From an uncultured Roseovarius sp. (GTDB lineage Bacteria > Pseudomonadota > Alphaproteobacteria > Rhodobacterales > Rhodobacteraceae): a stretch of DNA of 64,000 nucleotides. How positions within the stretch are numbered: position 1 is the stretch's first letter; the number at the start of each line of letters is the position of its first letter. Below are positions 58,445-64,000 of this stretch, one piece after another. The notes beneath the pieces were generated by a model. The model made no database searches, had not been told where the DNA came from, and was given only the letters and a program-made list of their open reading frames with translations. The DNA lies in the NCBI GenBank assembly GCA_947496175.1, contig CANMBU010000004.1, positions 88,501 through 152,500 on the forward strand, in the 5' to 3' direction. A program made the translations under genes and the position numbers.

Positions 58445-60025
58445 ATGAGCCGCGAGTACGAAATCGGTATGTTGTGGGTAGAAGGCGCACTCAGCTACGT
58501 TGAGGTTCTTTGTGCGCAATCGTTTTTAGACGCAGGCCACCACGTTAAGATTTATCACTACAAAGACATTCAGAATGTGCCCGATGGCATCGAATTGGTG
58601 CATGGGAACTCTGTTCTGAAAATTGACAATTTCATAGAGCATGGTCGGACGGGTAGTCTCGCCCTTTTTTCGGACGTGTTCCGTTATCATCTGCTGCGTC
58701 AGAATGACCGAATGATCTGGGCTGATCTTGATGCCTACTGTGTGAAACCTTTCGAAAGTGAAACCGGGCATTTCTTTGGATGGGAGTCTGAACACCTTAT
58801 AAATGGTGGTGTTTTGGGGTTGCCAAACGACAGCAATGCCTTGGGGCAGCTGTTGGAGATGACCGAGGATGAATATGATATCCCTGAGTGGTACTCCAAA
58901 GAGAAGAAACAAGAACTCCAGAGTCTTAAGGACAATGGCGCGCCAGTGCATGTAAGTGAACTGCCTTGGGGCGTGTGGGGGCCTCAGGCGGTGACGCATT
59001 ATTTGAAAAAGACAGGTGAAGCCAAATATGCCTTTCCGGTTTCAGCCCTTTATCCTGTAAGCTTTCGCGATCGGCGTGCATTGTTGCGCACGCGCGCCCG
59101 TGAAAAAGTGAGTGACTTGATTAAGCCAGAGACTTTTTCGGTTCACTTCTATGGAAGACGTGTGCGTGAGAAACTGGCTGCCATAGGCGGGATGCCGGAA
59201 CCAGGCAGTTGGCTTGCGGAAACACTCATCAAACACAAGATTGATTGCGAGGCCGCCCCAGTCATGTCACGAGAAGAAAAAGAAGCTTTGAAGGCTGCCG
59301 GCGCTGCAGGTAAATCCATTTCCGCCGCGCGCGTCCCCACGGGTAAAGGGGGCGAAAACCTCACCGATCTGGCAGACCGGTATGGATCAGACAAGGGCTC
59401 AACTAAGCATCGTTACACCGAATTGTATCATATGCTGTTCCACCCTTATCGCGACCGCGAGATTGTCTTTCTTGAAATGGGATTGCTGATCGGTGGGCCG
59501 GAGCATGGCAAAAGCGCGGATCGGGTGACAACGGATTTGCCCTCGATCCGCATGTGGCTGGAGTATTTCTCCAAAGCAGACGTCCACGGTTTAGATGTCT
59601 CTGATTTTTCGTGGTTCGAGCATGAGCGTTTTGAGTTTCATCGCTGCGATATGGATGAACGCCAGCAGATTGCTGATGCGATTGAAGAGATTACACCAGC
59701 CCCGACGATTGTTATTGATGATGCCAGTCATGCGAGCCATCACCAGCAAAACGCATTTTTGGAAGTTTTTCCGCGGCTGTCGTCCGGTGGCCTCTATGTG
59801 ATTGAAGATTTGCGCTGGCAACCAGAGACCTACGAGAAGCCAGGTATCACAAAAACAGCCGCACTGTTCCGGAGCTGGTTGGATGAACGAGAGTTTAAAC
59901 ATTCAGACCCTGCTATCGCGGCTGAATTCAATGCGCTGTCAGAAGACATTTCAGGATGCATCGTCGAGCCGGTCCGGTACCAGAAGAAGCGTAAGGATCA
60001 GGTGGTTGTGATCCATAAGAAATAG
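58445..60025 (+). CDS. Glycosyltransferase fused to MycE-like sugar O-methyltransferase
   Basis: 526 residues. Residues ~1-250: DXD-type glycosyltransferase (GT32/capsular-like) with DVFRYHLLRQNDRMIWADLDAYCVKPF and FSVHFYGRRV. From about 305: a class I SAM methyltransferase of the MycE/macrocin type, with LADRYGSDKGSTKHRYTELYH, VFLEMGLLIGG, ADVHGLDVSD and the metal-site VIDDASHASHHQ. It would add and then methylate a sugar. Last gene of the cassette. A gap of 33 bp follows the sulfotransferase-like gene. Confidence 0.75.
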   Translation: MSREYEIGMLWVEGALSYVEVLCAQSFLDAGHHVKIYHYKDIQNVPDGIELVHGNSVLKIDNFIEHGRTGSLALFSDVFRYHLLRQNDRMIWADLDAYCVKPFESETGHFFGWESEHLINGGVLGLPNDSNALGQLLEMTEDEYDIPEWYSKEKKQELQSLKDNGAPVHVSELPWGVWGPQAVTHYLKKTGEAKYAFPVSALYPVSFRDRRALLRTRAREKVSDLIKPETFSVHFYGRRVREKLAAIGGMPEPGSWLAETLIKHKIDCEAAPVMSREEKEALKAAGAAGKSISAARVPTGKGGENLTDLADRYGSDKGSTKHRYTELYHMLFHPYRDREIVFLEMGLLIGGPEHGKSADRVTTDLPSIRMWLEYFSKADVHGLDVSDFSWFEHERFEFHRCDMDERQQIADAIEEITPAPTIVIDDASHASHHQQNAFLEVFPRLSSGGLYVIEDLRWQPETYEKPGITKTAALFRSWLDEREFKHSDPAIAAEFNALSEDISGCIVEPVRYQKKRKDQVVVIHKK

Positions 60026-60198
60026 TGCCCACAAGTATCGTTCAACCAGTGCGTTCCGCCCCGTTAGAACCTGCACCCATAGTCTTGGAAACCGCACGCA
60101 GCTTGTCAGAGACTTTTTCCCAACCGTCTTTCGTCTTGTGACGCCCGACAGCTGTGGCATAACGGGATTTTGCATGCCCTTAAACGTCGGAAGGTCTC

Positions 60199-61692
60199 AT
60201 GACATACGCGTTCAATGCGCTGGCGATGCTGGCTATCGTTTTTGTGCTTGTTATCGGAGCTGTTCTGGCGACGGCGGTACTTTTCTACATTATTGATAAG
60301 ACCCAGACCGGAGATGCCATTCGGCGGAACTACCCTGTGATTGGACGATTTCGGGGACTGTTCACCTCGTTGGGTGAGTTTTTTCGTCAGTACTTCTTCG
60401 CCATGGATCGCGAAGAGATGCCGTTCAACCGCGCGCAGCGGGATTGGGTGGCGCATTCGGCGCAGGGTAAGGGAAACACAGTCGCATTTGGCTCCACCCG
60501 CAATCTGAATGTGGCAGGGACGCCTATTTTTGTGCCGGCGTCGTTTCCGCCGCTGGACGATCAATTCGCAACAACTGAGCCGATGAAGATCGGACCGCAT
60601 GCGGCGATTCCCTACAAAGCCAAATCGATCTTCAACATCTCGGGCATGAGCTATGGCGCGATTTCGCGTCCGGCGGTTGAGGCGTTGAGCCGGGGTGCAG
60701 CAGAGGCCGGTGTTTGGCTGAACACAGGGGAGGGCGGGCTGAGCCCGTTTCACCTCGAGGGCAGCTGCGACATCGTTTATCAGATCGGAACTGCTAAATA
60801 TGGTGTGCGCACTGAACATGGCGCGCTGAGTGACGACAAATTGCGTGAGGTGGCAAAACATCCTCAGGTTAAAATGTTTGAGCTGAAACTGGCACAGGGC
60901 GCCAAGCCGGGTAAGGGTGGGATCCTGCCTGGTGAGAAAGTGAATGCCGAGATCGCGCAGATCCGGGGTATTCCCGAGGGTCAAGACAGTATCTCACCGA
61001 ACCGCCACCGTGAGGTGAACGATTTTGGCGAGCTGCTCGATTTTCTGGGGCACATCCGCGAGGTAACAGGTCGACCTGTTGGTTTCAAAACAGTTGTTGG
61101 CTCAAGCGAGGCCTGGGATGGGCTCTTTCAGCTGATCGCTGAACGCGGTGAGGAAAGCGCACCAGATTTCATCACTATTGATGGCGGTGAGGGCGGCACG
61201 GGGGCGGCACCGATGCCTTTGATGGACCTGGTGGGCATGCCCATCCGCGAAGCGCTTCCAAGGATGGTCGATCTGCGCGACCGGCATGGGCTGAAAGACC
61301 GCATTCGTATTATCGCGGCAGGCAAGCTGGTAAATCCCGGCGATGTCGCTTGGGCGATTTGTGCCGGTGCGGATTTCGTGACCTCCGCGCGGGGCTTTAT
61401 GTTTAGCCTCGGCTGCATTCAGGCGCTGAAGTGCAATCGCAATACATGCCCGACGGGTATAACCACGCACGACCCGCATTTGCAGGCGGGACTGGTTGTC
61501 GAAGATAAGTACAAGAAAGTCGCCAACTATGCGAAGCAAGTCATCAAAGAGGTCGAGACCATTGCCCATTCCGTCGGTGTGGCTGAACCACGTCTGATGC
61601 GGCGGCGGCATGTGCGGATCGTTCAGGCGGATGGTACGTCCGTGCCGATGAACAAATTCCGACCGAGTTTCGATGCCGCGCATCATCCATGA
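60199..61692 (+). CDS. FMN-binding glutamate synthase-like protein with N-terminal membrane anchor
   Basis: 497 residues. One to two membrane helices at 5-33 (ALAMLAIVFVLVIGAVLATAVLFYII), then the GltB-type FMN/3Fe-4S barrel: NTGEGGLSPFH, GILPGEKVN, DFITIDGGEGGTGAAPM and the cluster Cys region GCIQALKCNRNTCPTGITTHDP (three Cys). It lacks the amidotransferase domain of GltB, so it cannot use glutamine as such; the substrate is unknown. GGAAGG precedes the ATG. Overlaps the HAD gene by ATGA. Confidence 0.88.
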   Translation: MTYAFNALAMLAIVFVLVIGAVLATAVLFYIIDKTQTGDAIRRNYPVIGRFRGLFTSLGEFFRQYFFAMDREEMPFNRAQRDWVAHSAQGKGNTVAFGSTRNLNVAGTPIFVPASFPPLDDQFATTEPMKIGPHAAIPYKAKSIFNISGMSYGAISRPAVEALSRGAAEAGVWLNTGEGGLSPFHLEGSCDIVYQIGTAKYGVRTEHGALSDDKLREVAKHPQVKMFELKLAQGAKPGKGGILPGEKVNAEIAQIRGIPEGQDSISPNRHREVNDFGELLDFLGHIREVTGRPVGFKTVVGSSEAWDGLFQLIAERGEESAPDFITIDGGEGGTGAAPMPLMDLVGMPIREALPRMVDLRDRHGLKDRIRIIAAGKLVNPGDVAWAICAGADFVTSARGFMFSLGCIQALKCNRNTCPTGITTHDPHLQAGLVVEDKYKKVANYAKQVIKEVETIAHSVGVAEPRLMRRRHVRIVQADGTSVPMNKFRPSFDAAHHP

Positions 61693-62342
61693 CTGACGTC
61701 ATTTGCAAGGCAGTTCTCTTTGACTGCGATGGTGTTCTCGTGGAAAGCGAACGCGTCTGTGCGCGGCTCTTTTGGCAGGATATGCGGGCACGTGGATTAG
61801 ATATCTCAAAGGAAGAGGCGGCTGAGATATATGGCGCTGGGCCGATGGAGTTGGTGGCCGAAGGTGCAATCAAACGCGGGGCTGATCTTCCGGCGGATTG
61901 GGTGCAACGGTTTTATCAAACAATGTTTGCCGCGCTGAAGACGCAAACTGAAGAGGTGACCGGGGCCAAGGCTTTGGTAGAGGCACTTGCGACCTCTGGT
62001 ATCAAGATTGCAGTTGGATCGAATGGCCCTGTGGCCAAGATGGACATCACGCTGGGCAAGGTTGGGCTGAAGGATTTTCTTCACCCTCATATCTATTCCG
62101 CCCGCGATTTGGCCAATCCCAAACCCGCGCCGGATATATATCGTCATGCGGCTGCACAGCTTGGTGTCGCGCCGCAAGACTGTGTTGTGGTGGAAGACAG
62201 CGCATCAGGCGCCCGCGCGGCCAAAGCGGCGGGTATGCGGTGTGTCGGATTCGCACTGGTGGCTGATCCTGCGAAGCTGACTCCAATTTGCGATGTGGTG
62301 GTCAGGGATATGGCGGACGTCGGTGCGTATCTGGGCCTCTGA
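61689..62342 (+). CDS. HAD-family phosphatase (subfamily IA)
   Basis: 217 residues. Motif I FDCDGVLVES with nucleophile Asp, motif II VGSNG, and motif IV VVVEDSASGARAAKAAGM. The cap is alpha-helical as in phosphoglycolate/sugar-phosphate phosphatases. Translationally coupled to the GltB-like gene by ATGA; substrate unknown. Confidence 0.9.
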   Translation: MTDVICKAVLFDCDGVLVESERVCARLFWQDMRARGLDISKEEAAEIYGAGPMELVAEGAIKRGADLPADWVQRFYQTMFAALKTQTEEVTGAKALVEALATSGIKIAVGSNGPVAKMDITLGKVGLKDFLHPHIYSARDLANPKPAPDIYRHAAAQLGVAPQDCVVVEDSASGARAAKAAGMRCVGFALVADPAKLTPICDVVVRDMADVGAYLGL

Positions 62343-62451
62343 GCCGATTGTTACAGGAACCGAACTCATTGTGAGGGAGCTTGTTTTGTGCTGACAAAAC
62401 CCGACCTGTTACAGCAGATATACCGTAACCGAATTTGCCGGAGGCTTATTT

Positions 62452-63354
62452 ATGGCCAATCGTTGGAAGAATACTCTGACAGACCGTGATGTGACGGACG
62501 AAAGCGTTTACCTCAATCGCCGCCACATCATTGCTGGCGCTGCGGCGGGGCTAGGGCTGTCGGGTATAGGTCAGAGCGCAAGCGCTGAAGACCTGGAACC
62601 AACGTCTTGGGAGGATATCACCAGCTATTGCAATTACTATGAGTTCGGCACCCGCAAGGATGATCCATCGAAATATGCGCATATGCTGACAACCGAGCCA
62701 TGGTCGGTGAAGATCGACGGGATGGTGGACAAGCCGGGCGACTATGCGTTTGAGGACATCATGTCCAAAATGACGGTCGAAGAACGCATCTACCGCTTCC
62801 GCTGCGTCGAAGCCTGGTCGATGGTTGTTCCGTGGAACGGCTTTGAACTTGCAGATCTTCTGGAATTGGCAGGCGTGCAATCCGATGCCAAGTACGTGGC
62901 GTTTGAGACGGTCAACCGCCCCGAAGAAATGCCAGGAATGCGGTATCCGGTACTAGAGTGGCCCTATGTAGAGGGTCTGCGTATGGACGAGGCCATGCAT
63001 CCGCTCACGATCATGGCAACCGGTATCTATGGGAAAGACATTCCCAATCAGAACGGAGCGCCGCTGCGTTTGGTAGTGCCGTGGAAATACGGGTTCAAGT
63101 CGATCAAATCGATTGTACGTATTACGCTGACCGACACCCAACCGCCGACAAGCTGGAACAAGGCCGGCCCTCGCGAGTATGGCTTTTACAGCAATGTAAA
63201 CCCAGAGGTGGATCATCCGCGCTGGAGTCAGGCGAGCGAACGTGTGCTTGGCACGGGTTTGTTTGCGCGCCGTCAGGATACTCTGATGTTTAATGGCTAT
63301 GCCGAAGAGGTGGCATCACTTTATGAAGGCATGGACCTGACCAAGTTCTACTAA
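62452..63354 (+). CDS. msrP: Protein-methionine-sulfoxide reductase, molybdopterin subunit
   Basis: 300 residues. Periplasmic MsrP (YedY) repairs oxidised methionines with electrons from MsrQ. TAT signal with NRRHIIAGAAAGLGLSG, then SYCNYYEFGTRKDDP and FRCVEAWSMVVPWNGF, where the Cys ligates molybdenum. C-terminal SWNKAGPREYGFYSNVNPEVDHPRW is characteristic. GGAGG precedes the ATG. Its TAA overlaps the msrQ ATG (TAATG). An IR (GTTTTGT/ACAAAAC, 62383-62400) lies in its leader. Confidence 0.96.
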   Translation: MANRWKNTLTDRDVTDESVYLNRRHIIAGAAAGLGLSGIGQSASAEDLEPTSWEDITSYCNYYEFGTRKDDPSKYAHMLTTEPWSVKIDGMVDKPGDYAFEDIMSKMTVEERIYRFRCVEAWSMVVPWNGFELADLLELAGVQSDAKYVAFETVNRPEEMPGMRYPVLEWPYVEGLRMDEAMHPLTIMATGIYGKDIPNQNGAPLRLVVPWKYGFKSIKSIVRITLTDTQPPTSWNKAGPREYGFYSNVNPEVDHPRWSQASERVLGTGLFARRQDTLMFNGYAEEVASLYEGMDLTKFY

Positions 63355-63980
63355 TGACGCTGAGCGATCTCATCAACACTGGGCTGCAGCGCATTCCGCC
63401 GTGGGCAATATACCTTGCAAGTGTTGCGTATGCGGGTTGGTTGTTTTGGCTGGGGATCGACAATCGCCTTGGGGCTGATCCGGTTAAGGCTCTGGAACAC
63501 CAGCTTGGTGAGGTGGCGCTTTATCTTCTGGTCATAGGTCTGGCCGTATCGCCCTTTCGGCGGACTCTTGGGATAAACCTTCTGAAATTCCGCCGAGCCA
63601 TCGGACTGGCATGTTTCTTCTTTGTGGTCTGTCATCTTTTGGTTTGGGCTGTGTTGGATGTGCAGCGTCTCGATCGGGTTTGGGCCGATATTGTGAAGCG
63701 GCCCTATATCACTGTGGGCATGGCGGCGTTTGTTCTGCTGCTTCCGTTGGCAATTACCTCAAACAATGTGTCTGTGCGCAAAATGGGAGCGGCGGCCTGG
63801 GGCAAGTTGCACAAGTTGATTTACCCAGCGGCCATATTGGGGGCGGTACATTACGTGATGCTCGTCAAAGGCTGGCAAGTCAGGCCACTGGTTTTCCTCG
63901 GTGTGATCTTGGGGCTGATCGCTTGGCGCTATCTGTCCAAGTTGCCGTCACGCCAATCTACGACCCGTGAAATCCTGTGA
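63354..63980 (+). CDS. msrQ: Protein-methionine-sulfoxide reductase, haem-binding membrane subunit
   Basis: 208 residues. Inner-membrane haem b protein (YedZ) with about six helices. LEHQLGEVALYLLVIGLAVSPFRR, FFVVCHLLVWAVLD and KLHKLIYPAAILGAVHYVMLVKGW contain the conserved haem His residues. Starts in the TAATG overlap with msrP; the partner that passes electrons from the quinone pool to MsrP. Confidence 0.96.
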   Translation: MTLSDLINTGLQRIPPWAIYLASVAYAGWLFWLGIDNRLGADPVKALEHQLGEVALYLLVIGLAVSPFRRTLGINLLKFRRAIGLACFFFVVCHLLVWAVLDVQRLDRVWADIVKRPYITVGMAAFVLLLPLAITSNNVSVRKMGAAAWGKLHKLIYPAAILGAVHYVMLVKGWQVRPLVFLGVILGLIAWRYLSKLPSRQSTTREIL

Positions 63981-64000
63981 AAGCCTTCATGGGCCCGACT

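Overview
The window looks like chromosome from an alphaproteobacterium of the Rhodobacterales (Roseobacter group). The evidence is mixed but consistent: paired b' and b subunits of the F0 ATP synthase, a CcrM-type GANTC methyltransferase, DNA polymerase IV with an N-terminal CxxC/CPxC zinc-finger-like segment, a 41-residue Zn-independent L36, and short palindromic intergenic repeats of a kind I recall from roseobacter genomes. The DNA is GC-rich and gene-dense. I see no rRNA operon, prophage, CRISPR array or intact insertion sequence.

Layout. 1-925: end of the atp operon with its terminator. 979-9725: a LysR gene divergent from a four-gene N-methyl/amine catabolism operon (MttB-family methyltransferase, two GcvT-fused FAD dehydrogenases, class III aminotransferase). 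10030-10326: a possible overlooked small gene on the minus strand. 10504-17878: aroC, a DMT permease, HU, a pspA-yiaA/B pair (pspA carries a frameshift) under a divergent TetR regulator, AMP nucleosidase, a VOC protein and an SDR. 17954-20741: a GbsR/MarR-like regulator with DUF4166 and a membrane-anchored TIGR01777 epimerase. 20857-29409: rpsO, a 3-hydroxyisobutyrate-dehydrogenase-like gene with a LacI regulator, tRNA-Arg, a GFA protein, an unusual membrane-bound winged-helix regulator, rnhB, ccrM, and a TetR/GST pair. 29427-32078: a ChrR-like cupin and a two-component system preceded by a small membrane ORF. 32271-36243: a Mn/Fe sitABCD operon behind a Fur-family-like operator.

36240-43863: a DgoK-like protein, a DUF442 protein, a fused oxoprolinase/hydantoinase, a DUF1194 protein, and an SbtA-like permease divergent from a LysR gene. 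43854-46246: cydAB. 46384-46598: a block of palindromic repeats. 46596-55201: an omega-aminotransferase, a universal stress protein, rpmJ, tRNA-Val, an N-formylglutamate amidohydrolase, dinB, pyrF and clpB, the last behind a good sigma-32-type promoter. 55449-60025: three co-directional genes encoding a hydrolase-like/glycosyltransferase fusion, a sulfotransferase-like protein and a glycosyltransferase/methyltransferase fusion. 60199-63980: a membrane-anchored glutamate-synthase-like FMN protein, a HAD phosphatase and msrPQ.

The least-described parts are the 55.4-60.0 kb glycan-modification cassette, the MttB/GcvT-oxidoreductase/aminotransferase operon without an adjacent corrinoid protein, the promoter-RBS-overlapping-ORF-terminator unit at 10.0-10.3 kb, the palindromic repeats that supply stop codons to two genes, and several regulator genes with clear inverted-repeat operator candidates. 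All assignments come from reading motifs and overall sequence character by eye. No database search was run.
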